64,000 bases of DNA from the NCBI GenBank assembly GCA_052143535.1, contig JBKQSS010000082.1, positions 1-64,000 on the forward strand, written 5' to 3'. Within the stretch, counting starts at the first letter, position 1. Every line of letters starts with the position of its first letter. This DNA comes from JADGRA01 sp052143535 (GTDB lineage Bacteria; Myxococcota; Myxococcia; Myxococcales; Myxococcaceae). The notes under the pieces are model-generated. The model was not told the DNA's origin and searched no databases. It worked only from the letters and a program-made list of their open reading frames with translations. Shown here piece by piece: positions 1 through 8,435 of this stretch. The position numbers and the translations under genes were made by a program.

Positions 1-819
1 GCGGGATTGCTGGCTTCAGCGACGGTACTCGCGTTGCACGGACCCTCAGACGTTGGGGTCGACCCCATCGCAGAAGTCCGAAGGCGAGCTGGCGAACGAC
101 TGGCCTCGTCGCTCGACTGGCTCTTAGCCGCCCATTTTGCGCAGAGGTCAAAGTGGCAGACTTCGCTGGAGGCGGCTGAGCATCTAGCCTCGCTGGAACC
201 GAGTTCCTCGGCTGCGTTCACCCTCAGGACCGCCGCCCTCATCAGGCTTGGACGGGCGCCAGAGGCGGAGAATCTGGCCAATTCACGGCTCGTAGACTTG
301 CCGGCAGATGAAATCGCGCCGCGCACCCTCGTGGCCGTCGAGTACTCCAAGGGAGACGTCGCCGGCGCTCGAAAACTGGCCGAAGCACGCCGAGCGGGTG
401 GGCGAGCGACAGTCTTGGACTACAACCAATTGGCGTGGGACGGCTTGGTCCTAGGATTAGCCAACGACGACATTTACGAATGCGCTCAGCGGGCATCGCA
501 GCTGACGAACGGCAAGAATTCCGCAGTCCTAAATACCTATGCTGCGGTTAGCGCTGCAACGGGCCGGCCGGCAGAAGCACGCAAGCTTCTCCTGGAAACC
601 CTCGCCGCTGGCGGAGACGCGCCACTCCGCGCGTCCGATTGGCTCGTGCTTGGCTTGATTGCCGAACAGTACGGACTAACCGACGCAGCGAAGTCCGCTT
701 TCGACAAGACCGTATCCAGCGAAAGCCCCGAATACCCTCCGGTCGCGGCTTCGGTTATTGCGAAAGCCCGGCTTGTCATCCTTGCTATCGGACCCGCGGG
801 CAACTCGCCGGCCCACTAG
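1..819 (+). CDS. TPR-like helical-repeat protein, C-terminal part
   Basis: The frame is open to the left edge of the window, so the true start is probably upstream and about 272 codons are visible. The product is Ala/Leu/Glu-rich with a regular alternation of helices and several TPR-like segments, for example the part around residues 35-75 (ending in a GRAPEAENLA helix pair) and around 175-240 (GRPAEARKLLLETLA). No catalytic motif, signal peptide or membrane segment is visible. TPR arrays usually serve as protein-interaction scaffolds, and the partner cannot be inferred. It is followed by a 900-base stretch without a convincing gene, so no operon context is available. Confidence 0.6.
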   Translation, partial: AGLLASATVLALHGPSDVGVDPIAEVRRRAGERLASSLDWLLAAHFAQRSKWQTSLEAAEHLASLEPSSSAAFTLRTAALIRLGRAPEAENLANSRLVDLPADEIAPRTLVAVEYSKGDVAGARKLAEARRAGGRATVLDYNQLAWDGLVLGLANDDIYECAQRASQLTNGKNSAVLNTYAAVSAATGRPAEARKLLLETLAAGGDAPLRASDWLVLGLIAEQYGLTDAAKSAFDKTVSSESPEYPPVAASVIAKARLVILAIGPAGNSPAH

Positions 820-1732
820 CCATTGGCGGCCAGGACCCTATCCACCTCGCCGCGCAACGGTTCGGGGTCGCATGACCCTCGACGGCTGGAAGTAAAAATG
901 GATCGCCTTCCCTGCCACGATCGACATGGGCCGGAACTCCTTGGCCGAGAACTTCAACCCACTCGTCGACAAGGCGCCCGTAGTCGTCAACAATGGCCAT
1001 TTTGTCGAAACCTCAGTTTCCGACATGGTCGAATCGAGGCTCACGCACTCACCTCCACTACCGGCGGCCGTCCTCGGCGTCGAAAGGGTACGGCGCATGG
1101 GGTCGACGGTCCACGCCGAGCTTGCCCTCCTCGATGGCGAGGTTAGTCCAGACAGTCCGGAACCCGACGAATCTCCTCAATCACCTGAATCAGAAAGACC
1201 TCCCCAGCTTCCCTCTGCCGATAGACCGGAGACAGTGACCGGCCTCTCGCGCTGTCTCGGCGCTGCTTTCGCGGAAGAGGAAACCCAGCTGATGAGCTGA
1301 TGCACACTCAGCGCAAGGACGAACCACACGCTATGTGGGCTTGTAGGCTCGGCGCCGCGCCGGAGTGCGCCGAGGCGTAGCGTTCCGCCGCCGTCTGGAA
1401 TCCGTGACCGATACGTAATCACTGCAGGCCTAACTTCTTATTCTTCACACGAGGGGGGCCCAGTGTCGGAGCTGTCGGGACAACGAGCTGACTTGACCCC
1501 GGCCTAGGTGGGCCTGCCCCGCAGGGCCGGCTTCAATCAGGCAAGCACCGCCGATGTCCAATGAAGCGAGCATGGGCGCCATTCAGCAGAGCCGTGCCCG
1601 GTCATGACGGCGAAGGTCGCGCCGCTTACTTGCCATTACCGCTTCTGAAACCATTTCCGCAGCATTTACATTTCTATCAGGGCTTCCTGAAGCATAAGCG
1701 ACCAGCTCACAAGCAGGCCAAGAGGAGACATC
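820..1732. other. Long gene-poor stretch
   Basis: About 900 bases with only short overlapping reading frames on both strands, none with a recognisable domain or clear ribosome binding site. The longest plausible ones are a 124-codon plus frame at 926-1300 and 71-86 codon minus frames at 785-1098. I cannot choose between them. The region may be decayed coding sequence in accessory DNA. A purine-rich AGAGGAGA ribosome binding site at its right end belongs to the next gene. Confidence 0.5.
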
Positions 1733-2851
1733 ATGAAAAAGAGAGCGATGTGGTTTAGCAAGCTGACTCTGGTCGTTGCTCTGGCGATGGCGGTTACAGC
1801 CTATGCAGGGGGGACTGCTCACCAAATAGTCAAGTTCGACGTACCCGGGGCAGGCACCGCGAGCGGCCAGGGGACTTTTCCAATCTCAATTAATGACCTG
1901 GGGGTGGCCAGCGGGAACTACGTGGACGCGACGACAGAACACGGTTTCCTGCGGGCTGCGGACGGGACCTTCACAACAATCGACCCTCCGGGCTCAGCCT
2001 ATACCGCGGCCGTGGGCCTCAACCTGGAGGGGGCGATCACGGGCTACTACCTTGATAGCAGCTTTGTTGCTTGGCATGGCTTTCTGCGTACTCCCGACGG
2101 CAAGTACACGACCTTCGACGCACCAGGCGCGGGCGCTGTGCCGGGGCAGTTTCAGGGCACCCTTCCTGACAACATCAATCTGTTCGGAGAGATTTCAGGG
2201 TACCTCCAGGAGGCGAACAACGCGTTTGAGTGCTTTGTGCGCACTCCCGACGGCACGTTCACGACGTTCCTTCCTCCGGGCGCTGGCACGGCCGCCTTCC
2301 AGGGCTGCGCCATGTTCACCCAGGGTGCGCTCAACGATGTGGGAGCAACGGCGGGATACGGCGTCGATGCGAATTTTGTGGACCACGGCTGGGTGCGCAC
2401 TCGCGACGGCAAGTTCACGACGTTTGATGTACCGGGCGCGGGCACAGGCGCCGGTCAGGGAACCATTCCAGCCGGCATCAACTTGGGGGGGACTGTCCCC
2501 GGCTGGCTGATTGATGAAGATGTAGTTTTTCACGGCTACGTGCGCACTCCTGACCGGAAAATCACGACATTTGATATTCCAGGGGCGGGCACAACCCCAG
2601 GCCAGACCCAGGGCACTTTTGTTGAGACCATCAACGTGTGGGGTGCCATTACAGGACAATACGTTGACAATGGCGGCGTAAATCACGGCTTCGTGCGCGC
2701 TCCCGACGGCACAATCACGACGTTCGACATTCCGGGCGCGGCCACGGGCCCAGGCGAGGGCACCATCGGTTACGCTAACAATGACCTCGGCGAGGTCACT
2801 GGCGTCTACTACGATGCGAGCGGCGCTGCCCACGGCTTCCTCCGGTATTAG
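1733..2851 (+). CDS. Secreted HAF-type repeat protein, seven tandem ~50-residue repeats
   Basis: 372 residues. A Sec-type signal peptide is visible: MKKRAMWFSK, a hydrophobic stretch, then cleavage near AYAGG (residues 23-27). The remainder is seven tandem repeats of about 45-52 residues, each with the pattern FD-x-PGAGT-x-GQGT, IN-x-x-G, a G-x-Y-x-D turn, HGF-x-R and PDG-x-x-TTF. This resembles the 'extracellular repeat, HAF family' proteins that are common in Acidobacteria. Seven regular beta-rich repeats suggest a seven-bladed propeller, which is an inference. A ribosome binding site AGAGGAGA lies 5 bases before the ATG. Its sharp, uncorrupted repeats contrast with the decayed surroundings and suggest a recent arrival. 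Confidence 0.85.
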   Translation: MKKRAMWFSKLTLVVALAMAVTAYAGGTAHQIVKFDVPGAGTASGQGTFPISINDLGVASGNYVDATTEHGFLRAADGTFTTIDPPGSAYTAAVGLNLEGAITGYYLDSSFVAWHGFLRTPDGKYTTFDAPGAGAVPGQFQGTLPDNINLFGEISGYLQEANNAFECFVRTPDGTFTTFLPPGAGTAAFQGCAMFTQGALNDVGATAGYGVDANFVDHGWVRTRDGKFTTFDVPGAGTGAGQGTIPAGINLGGTVPGWLIDEDVVFHGYVRTPDRKITTFDIPGAGTTPGQTQGTFVETINVWGAITGQYVDNGGVNHGFVRAPDGTITTFDIPGAATGPGEGTIGYANNDLGEVTGVYYDASGAAHGFLRY

Positions 2852-3032
2852 TCACTCCGCCCTGAAGCAACGGCTATTGGACGGCTGCACGGCGTCGGCG
2901 CTGGGCCGATGCCGCGCGCGCTGATGCCAGCAGCCCGCGGCCTCTGTCGCGCGAGCACGGCGCTCGACCGCCTGGACCACGTGTGCGCGGATGCTTGAGC
3001 AATCGGCTTGGGAGGAGGGCTTGAGGGAGCCG

Positions 3033-3265
3033 CTACAGTGCCTTGGACGAGGGCCCCCTCTTCTTTTTCTTGACTACCACCGGCTCGGCTTCCGGGTCAG
3101 GGCGTATGAAGTGCTCGACATCCTCGGCAGACATTCGCAGGGCATTCGAGGCGCGCATGTGAGCAGCTTTCCCCTGTTCGCAAAGCGCATAGACGATGGC
3201 GGGCTCAACCGCAGACGTTGGGCAGCCTCGCTGCGAGTCAGGAGCACCCTGGGCCGATCCTTCAC
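3033..3265 (-). pseudogene. Frameshifted excisionase/MerR-type helix-turn-helix gene
   Basis: Two overlapping minus frames together give one small DNA-binding domain. The first reads MKDRPRVLLTRSEAAQRLRL, then after a one-base shift near 3195 the second continues with PAIVYALCEQGKAAHMRAS and AEDVEHFIRP, ending in a basic tail KKKKRG. The T-x-x-EAA-x-RL helix followed by a YALCE-x-G recognition segment and a wing is the pattern of excisionase-like (HTH_17) proteins. These commonly sit beside integrases on mobile elements. The break may be genuine decay or a sequencing error. Read continuously it would be about 75 residues. Confidence 0.55.
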
Positions 3266-3311
3266 AGCCTAAAGATGGCGCCGACGCCCGCCTTGGACCC
3301 CAATGGACCAA

Positions 3312-3813
3312 GCGCTTCGGTAAACTGCATGAAAGCGGGTGAATTCCGGATGCCCGAGACCACGCCTGACCGAAAGGATGTCAAAGGGTTGTACGGGTTG
3401 GGACGTTCCGGGCGAGGAGCCCTGCTGTCTCCGGAAACGAAGTTCGAGGGTTACTGCGCCTTGCGCCCCGACCGGTCGCATGAGCTCGGTCCCGGTGCTC
3501 TCGCGTCCGCCTTGTCAGCGCACGGGCCGCCCACCGAACGCCCGCATGCGCCCGCTGCGCGCGTTCCTGGGGCCGCTCCTGGGCGGAGGTCGTCCTGTGA
3601 CTCTTCGAGTGACCTTGATAGGGTGCATGCGTCCGTCGCCATAGGAGGGGGGCCTGCTTGGAGATTCGCTGGATGCTGTTGGCTGTGTTGGTCAGGTCGG
3701 CATGCTCGACGACGACTCCCGCGCGGAGCGGCCCCACCCCCAACTCCCCTGGAAATTCCTCGGAGACAGCGAGCACATCGCAGCGCGCCCAGAAGAACTC
3801 CTAGCAGGCAACG
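3312..3813. other. Stretch with no convincing gene
   Basis: Several long open frames cross this stretch on both strands (for example a 380-codon plus frame starting at 3218), but they are rich in Arg, Pro and Ala, overlap one another and show no domain. They look like by-products of high G+C. I see no repeat or regulatory structure here. Confidence 0.4.
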
Positions 3814-3996
3814 ATGGCGTGTTGGTTCCGGCACGGGTACGACGAGGCGAAAGAGAAAGGGCCCGGGGCCCCGCTTGAAGCCGGTGCTGCCACCGGCACC
3901 GGCAACAGCGCCGCAGACGTGGCCTTTCGCGCCTGTCTCCAGAAGGCAAAGGCCGACCTGGACCGTGAACTCGCGGCTGCCAACTCTTCGCAGTGA
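3814..3996 (+). CDS. Small hypothetical protein, 60 aa
   Basis: 60 codons from an ATG, with a charged and helical composition (DEAKEKG early; CLQKAKADLDRELAAAN near the end) that is more protein-like than the overlapping frames. The C-terminal 20 residues look like an amphipathic or coiled-coil helix. There is no good ribosome binding site and no recognised family. It may be the end of a decayed larger gene rather than a functional small protein. Confidence 0.25.
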   Translation: MACWFRHGYDEAKEKGPGAPLEAGAATGTGNSAADVAFRACLQKAKADLDRELAAANSSQ

Positions 3997-4230
3997 TAGC
4001 CAGCCTCGCGCCCCGCATCGAGCCTCACCCCCTCCGACCTCCTGGACGCGCGCTTGTTTCCCCTTTAGGAAACGCCCGTCGACTCAGCCTCCTAGGAACC
4101 ACCGGGCCGCCGTAGGTGGCGACCTGGAAGACCATTTAAGCGAAGGGACGCCTGAAGTTCGAGCTGGGCCTCGCGGCTGGGGCCGCGTTCAAGGAGTAAC
4201 CGAACAGTTAGTTCGTCGCGGAGCTATTAT

Positions 4231-4623
4231 TTGCCAACCATGCCCATCGCCCTCGACCAGTGGCGTCGCGCCGTCGCCGATCAGGACTCAAGTATTCTCG
4301 ACGACCTGCTCGCCGAGGATGTCGTCTTCGTTTCTCCCGCGCTTCACACCCCTCAGGTAGGCAAGGCGCTCGCGACGATGTACCTTCGGGCGGCGCTGAA
4401 AGTGCTTGGCGGTTCGAGCTTTCGCTATCTCGAGGAGTGGGTGGGAGATCGGTCTGCGGCGCTCGAGTTCGAAGCAACCCTGGGAAAGATGCACGTGAAT
4501 GGCGTGGACCTGATCCACTGGAATGAGGCCGCCAAGATCACACGCTTCAAGGTGATGGTGCGGCCGGCGAAGGGGCTCGAAGCGCTGATGGGCGCGATGG
4601 CGAAGCAGCTGATGGAACCGTAG
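4231..4623 (+). CDS. NTF2/SnoaL-like nuclear-transport-factor-2 fold protein
   Basis: 130 residues from a TTG, or 127 from the ATG at 4240. The TTG is favoured by GGAG centred eight to nine bases upstream. The N-terminal pattern (W-x-x-AVADQD, helix, DLLAEDVVFVSPALHTPQ) followed by a four-strand sheet is typical of the NTF2-like/SnoaL superfamily: small cone-shaped domains that bind or isomerise hydrophobic ligands. The functional class within the superfamily cannot be assigned. It stands alone, with no gene close on the same strand. Confidence 0.65.
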   Translation: MPTMPIALDQWRRAVADQDSSILDDLLAEDVVFVSPALHTPQVGKALATMYLRAALKVLGGSSFRYLEEWVGDRSAALEFEATLGKMHVNGVDLIHWNEAAKITRFKVMVRPAKGLEALMGAMAKQLMEP

Positions 4624-5032
4624 AGCGCGAGAACAATTGCCGCTCCCATCGCTGGATTCCTTACCCCCTCTATAGCGGCCTCACTCGACTGGACGTTTCC
4701 AAACGGACGTCCTCACCTGCCCGCGCTGCGGCGTCTGAGCGCCTCGTCCCTCGCCTCGCAGCGCACGAAGAGTCTTGTCGGAGCGAGCGACCCACCCGTC
4801 CGGACTTCCGAAGACCAGCGCCTCCCGCGGGAGCCCCAGCCGGTCTCTACTACCAGGAACGAACTCCCACGAACTCCGGTCTCCCCGTACCAGCCCGCGG
4901 AGCCACCGTGTGGGTCCACCAGTGCGCCCGGTGGGGCGGTACTCCGTCGTACGCGAGAGGCCGCTGTCCGGCGTCTGACCTCCGCGTGCCTCCCGTTGGG
5001 ACGAAGGAGGTCGCCGTGTAGGCTGCCCCGGC
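4624..5032. other. Stretch with no convincing gene
   Basis: About 400 bases with only overlapping short frames on both strands and no recognisable product. An AAGGAGG motif at 5004-5010 lies about 23 bases before the next gene's GTG, which is too far for a normal start signal. It may mark an alternative upstream start that I could not identify. Confidence 0.35.
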
Positions 5033-5866
5033 GTGCTCTTGCGCCTCTCGAGCGATTTCCGCCGTGCGATGGACCTGTCGCTGGTCCTGGAACAGGAGGG
5101 CATCCCACACGAGCTGCGCCGCTTGGGAGAGGCGCACTGGGCGCTCCAGATCGAAGACACGGACGCCGCCCGGGCGGAGATGGCCATCGTCGCGTTCGAG
5201 CAAGAGAACCCGCTGGAGGTGCGCCGTTCCGAGCCGTTGCACCCCATAGCGGGAGCGGTCGCCGCGGGCCTCGCATTCGCCCTTGCACTCGTGACGTTCT
5301 ACGTCCGGACGGGTCCGGAGTCGGCCGGCTCACCCTGGTTCGAGCGGGGGAGCGCGGACGCGGCCGCGATCCTCCGCGGCGAGTGGTGGCGATCGGTCAC
5401 CGCACTGACCCTGCACGCGGACGCTGGCCATGCCGCCGGCAACGCCCTGCTGGGCGGGCTCCTCCTGGCGCTGCTCGCACGCTCCGTCGGCCCAGGGATG
5501 GCGAGCGCCCTGATACTGCTCTCGGGCATCGCAGGAACCTTGGCCGCCGCCGGGCTCACGCGCCACAACTTCGTGTCCATCGGCGCTTCGACTGCGGTCT
5601 TCGGTGCCCTCGGCGCGCTGGCAGCCTTGCCGCGGGACAGTCGCCGCGTTTGGATGCCGCTCGTTGGCGGGTTCGCGCTGCTTGCACTCCTTGGAACCTC
5701 GAAGAGCACCGATGTCGCCGGCCATCTCTGCGGATTCATCGCCGGAGTGCTGGCCGGCGCGGCGGTCTCGCACCTGCCGCCGCTGCAGAACCGGGCTGCT
5801 CAAGCGTCTCTCGCGGTCGCCGCCGGGTGCGTCCTGGTCGCCGCATGGCTCGCCGCCTTTCGTTGA
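5033..5866 (+). CDS. Rhomboid-family intramembrane serine protease
   Basis: 277 residues from a GTG. The N-terminal ~65 residues are soluble and resemble the small 'putative signal transducing' (DUF2007-like) module. About six hydrophobic segments follow. Rhomboid signatures are present: WWRSVTALTLHADAGHAAGN (H/N oxyanion region), SIGASTAVFGALGAL with the catalytic Ser in GAS, and DVAGHLCGFIAGVL with the catalytic His. The residue after the Ser is Thr instead of the usual Gly (GAST rather than GASG). Rhomboids cleave transmembrane substrates inside the bilayer; the substrate here is unknown. The start is uncertain. Confidence 0.85.
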   Translation: MLLRLSSDFRRAMDLSLVLEQEGIPHELRRLGEAHWALQIEDTDAARAEMAIVAFEQENPLEVRRSEPLHPIAGAVAAGLAFALALVTFYVRTGPESAGSPWFERGSADAAAILRGEWWRSVTALTLHADAGHAAGNALLGGLLLALLARSVGPGMASALILLSGIAGTLAAAGLTRHNFVSIGASTAVFGALGALAALPRDSRRVWMPLVGGFALLALLGTSKSTDVAGHLCGFIAGVLAGAAVSHLPPLQNRAAQASLAVAAGCVLVAAWLAAFR

Positions 5867-5994
5867 ACGTCCCAACGAGTAGCGGGCCGGTTGCTCCACT
5901 TTCTGAAAAAGTCGACCTCGTGGATCCCGGCGCCAGGAGCGTAAGCTTGAGGGATGAGCATTCGGGCTGAGGTCGCCAAGGAGGCGTTTCGGAA

Positions 5995-6306
5995 TTGGAG
6001 CGTATGCGTCAAGCCGTGAAAAAGCGACCGATGTACGCAGCGTTTGTGCTCGCCGCGGAGCTGGTTCTTGCTTGTGCGACGACGCAATCCTCGGATGCGC
6101 CGCCGCGCGACATACCAAAAATAGTAGTCAGCGTATATGGCCCAGTCGGAAGCCCGGCAAACAACACTAGCTTTGTGTTGTACGCGAGCGGCCGTATTCT
6201 TTCGAGCTTTGCTAGGGCTGCGGAAGGTGCGCCAGTCATTGAATTATGGTTGAACGAAAGCGAGAAGGCAAAATTTCTCAAAAGCCTGATCCTAACTGCG
6301 AAGTAA
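5995..6306 (+). CDS. Small putative lipoprotein, 103 aa
   Basis: Starts at TTG 5995 with AAGGAGG ten bases upstream; ATG 6004 is an alternative. A lipoprotein signal is visible: basic n-region RQAVKKRP, hydrophobic core, lipobox LVLAC around residue 27, so the mature protein would be lipid-anchored at Cys. The mature part contains a beta-rich segment (DIPKIVVSVYG, NTSFVLYASGRIL) that resembles no family I can name. It may be truncated at the C-terminus, as an insertion-sequence remnant follows immediately. Confidence 0.55.
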   Translation: MERMRQAVKKRPMYAAFVLAAELVLACATTQSSDAPPRDIPKIVVSVYGPVGSPANNTSFVLYASGRILSSFARAAEGAPVIELWLNESEKAKFLKSLILTAK

Positions 6307-6309
6307 CCC

Positions 6310-6567
6310 ATGCGGCTCACCAAATCGCGGACGGGGGGCTTGCTTAGGGCTCGACTGGCTTCAAGCTCCTTCCGTCGTGCCAGGCCAAGCAAACGATGCC
6401 GAAGAAAACGGTCGACATCCTCCAGGCCAATTCGCAGGGGATTCGAGATGGAAGAGGCCATCAAGAAGCTGAAACAGAAGGTAGGGGAGCTCGTCCTCGA
6501 GAACGACGTCCTCAAAGAGGCGGTGAAACCCTACCTCCCTTTCGGACATGGGACGTCCGAAGAGTGA
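6310..6567 (+). pseudogene. IS3-type transposase OrfA remnant
   Basis: The last ~40 codons (MEEAIKKLKQKVGELVLEND, then VLKEAVKPYL) form the leucine-zipper-like heptad helix found at the end of IS3-family OrfA proteins (typically -KVGELVLENDVLREAL-). The upstream helix-turn-helix half is unrecognisable and seems frameshifted, and no OrfB with a DDE motif follows. I see no terminal inverted repeats. This is a fragment of a dead insertion sequence, consistent with the accessory character of the region. Confidence 0.5.
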
Positions 6568-6862
6568 CCATAGGGCCCGCGACGGCCGTACCGCTCGCCC
6601 ATCTGTCTGAGGCGCATCCTGACGGCGGGGAGGCGTGACCTCCTCGCAAGCAGCTCACCCCGGGAGCGCCTCGCCGCTCGGCAGTTCAAGCGCGAGAGGT
6701 TGTCCAGAGAATGGGCGTCGGGCATTGAAGTCATCCATCCGGATGTCCGCGTCCCTCGCGAGCTGCTGGGTCTCGTGTGCGCCCCCATTTGGTCGAGGCG
6801 GTCGCGCCGGTCGCTGACGAGAGGCGCTCGCACCGGCGGTGGCAGCGCCTTATATTCGTTGC

Positions 6863-7474
6863 ATGAGCACAGTCAGCCTGGAAGTCTTTGCCGACTACGT
6901 TTGACCGTGGTGCTACCTCAGTACGGTTCGTACTGAACGGTTGGTGAAGGCGTATGACGTGCGCCAGGAGCACGTACATTTTCCGCTGCATCCCGAAACG
7001 CCTTCGGGCGGCATCGCGCTCGCGGAACTGTTCGCCGGGCGTGGTGCCGACCTGAATGCGATGCACTCGCGCATGAAGTCGCTCATGGACACCGAGGGGT
7101 TGCCGTATGCGCGGCGCGAGCGCACGTACAATTCCCGACTTGCCCAGGAGCTAGGCAAGTGGGGCGAAGTCGCGGGCCGACCAGCGATTCACGACGCGCT
7201 CTACCGCGCCTATTTCGTCGACGGCACCGACATTGGCAACATCGACGCGTTGGTGGGGGTCGCCGAGCGAGTGGGCCTGCCCGCCGACGAAGCGCGGCAC
7301 ATCTTGAACGAGCGCGCATTTCGGGCGGCGGTCGATCGGGATTGGGCGCATGCGCACGCCCTGGGCGTCACCGCTGTCCCGACCTTCATCGCCGGCGGCC
7401 GCGCCGTCGTCGGCGCCCAGCCGTACGAAACGCTGGAGCAGCTGGTGCAACTCGCTGGCGCGAAGCAGTGCTGA
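6863..7474 (+). CDS. FrnE/DsbA-family oxidoreductase with in-frame TGA at the first active-site position (putative UPWC selenoprotein)
   Basis: Read through TGA 6902-6904 this is a complete 203-residue thioredoxin-fold protein. It starts MSTVSLEVFADYV, then TGA, then PWCYLSTVRTERLVKAYD. The family has CPWC at this point, so the TGA sits exactly at codon 14 where the catalytic Cys is expected. The rest is intact: the helical insertion, YNSRLAQELGKW, and the cis-Pro loop GVTAVPTFIAGG followed by VVGAQPYE. No other frameshift or stop occurs. A hairpin right after the TGA (listed separately) fits a SECIS element. FrnE-like proteins are dithiol oxidoreductases/isomerases. A TATATT box lies only a few bases before the ATG, so the leader would be very short. 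A simple nonsense mutation remains possible. Confidence 0.75.
6902..6943 (+). promoter_or_regulatory. Candidate bacterial SECIS element
   Basis: Thirteen bases after the TGA begins a perfect 8-bp stem, TCAGTACG (6918-6925) with CGTACTGA (6929-6936), closing on loop GTT. If the top G-C pair opens, the loop reads GGTTC. A lower 4-bp stem CCGT (6905-6908) with ACGG (6937-6940) brackets it, leaving a 9-base internal bulge on the 5' side. Known bacterial SECIS elements lie immediately 3' of UGA and carry conserved G and U in the apical loop about 16-37 bases after it. Here the loop G is 22 bases after. Confidence 0.65.
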
Positions 7475-7565
7475 CAGTTCCGAGTATTACTCACGACCAG
7501 TGGGCAGCTCGCGTCCAGACCATCCGCTTCCTACTTACGCCCTCGGCGTAGGCTCGGGCCGGCAC

Positions 7566-8435
7566 GTGCCATCCGAACGACCTCACATCTTCGATCCAGA
7601 ACGCCGGACCACGCTAGTGGTGGGCCGCCGGCGTTGGGGGACGCGAGACGCCTACCACTTTCTCCTGGGTGCTCCCTGGTGGCTGGTCGTGTCGTTGATC
7701 AGCGCCACGTTCTTCGGCGCCAACCTTTTCTTTGCGTGCGCCTACACGGTGCTGGGCGGAGTGGCCAATGCGCGCCCAGGCTTCTTTACGGACGCCTTCT
7801 TTTTCAGCGTCCAAACCATGGGGACCATCGGGTACGGCCAGATGTATCCCGTCTCCTTGGCCGCGAACTTTTTGGTCACGGCTGAGGCGGTCTTCGGGCT
7901 GCTGCTCACCGCGCTGGCCACCGGGCTGGTCTTCGCCAAGTTCTCCGCAGTTAGGCCCAGGGTCATCTTCGCTCGACGCGCGGTGATCACCCCGCTCGAC
8001 GGGGTACCCACCTTGATGGTTCGGGTGGGTAACGAGCGCGGCAACTATATCGCCGAGGTGGAGGTCCGGCTGGTTTTGATGCGCACCGAGCAAACGCGGG
8101 AAGGCCGCACTCTGTATCGCATGCGCGACCTTATCCCGGTGCGCTCGCGAAGCCCGGCGTTTTCCCGAGGTCTCACCGTGATGCACACCATCGACGAAGG
8201 CAGTCCTCTGAACGCCGCGACGGCAGACTCACTGCGGAGCTCGGACGCCGAGATTCTCATCACCCTGATGGGCATCGACGGCACGACCGGTCAATACGTC
8301 CACGCCCGCCGCTCCTACTTGGATGACGAAGTTCTCTTCGGGCAGCATTTCGCGGATATGGTGACCGAGCTTCCCGATGGCCGAATTCAGCTCGACCTCC
8401 GGCAGTTCGACGAAGTCGAGCCTGACGGCGGCTGA
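7566..8435 (+). CDS. Inward-rectifier (KirBac-type) potassium channel
   Basis: About 289 residues from GTG 7566, the only reasonable in-frame start before the first conserved segment. It shows TM1 (WWLVVSLISATFFGANLFF), a pore helix and selectivity filter TMGTIGYGQMYP, and TM2 (VFGLLLTALATGLVFAKFS). The cytoplasmic beta-sandwich IRK domain follows, with RVIFARRAVI, RVGNERGN and the long C-terminal immunoglobulin-like region. The TIGYG filter predicts K+ selectivity. KirBac channels are tetramers gated by lipids and pH. It stands alone, 90 bases after the FrnE-like gene. Confidence 0.85.
   Translation: MPSERPHIFDPERRTTLVVGRRRWGTRDAYHFLLGAPWWLVVSLISATFFGANLFFACAYTVLGGVANARPGFFTDAFFFSVQTMGTIGYGQMYPVSLAANFLVTAEAVFGLLLTALATGLVFAKFSAVRPRVIFARRAVITPLDGVPTLMVRVGNERGNYIAEVEVRLVLMRTEQTREGRTLYRMRDLIPVRSRSPAFSRGLTVMHTIDEGSPLNAATADSLRSSDAEILITLMGIDGTTGQYVHARRSYLDDEVLFGQHFADMVTELPDGRIQLDLRQFDEVEPDGG

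Noticed and set aside
1733..2851. HAF repeats as a CRISPR array or tandem DNA satellite
   Set aside because: Repeats are coding, about 135-155 bases, diverged at DNA level and follow a signal peptide in frame.
3218..4360. 380-codon plus-strand open frame
   Set aside because: Arg/Pro/Ser-rich, no domain, overlaps other equally long frames; a by-product of high G+C.
6902..6904. TGA as an ordinary stop with a short peptide MSTVSLEVFADYV
   Set aside because: The downstream 190 codons are an intact FrnE-like protein in the same frame and a SECIS-like hairpin follows; kept as recoding candidate instead.
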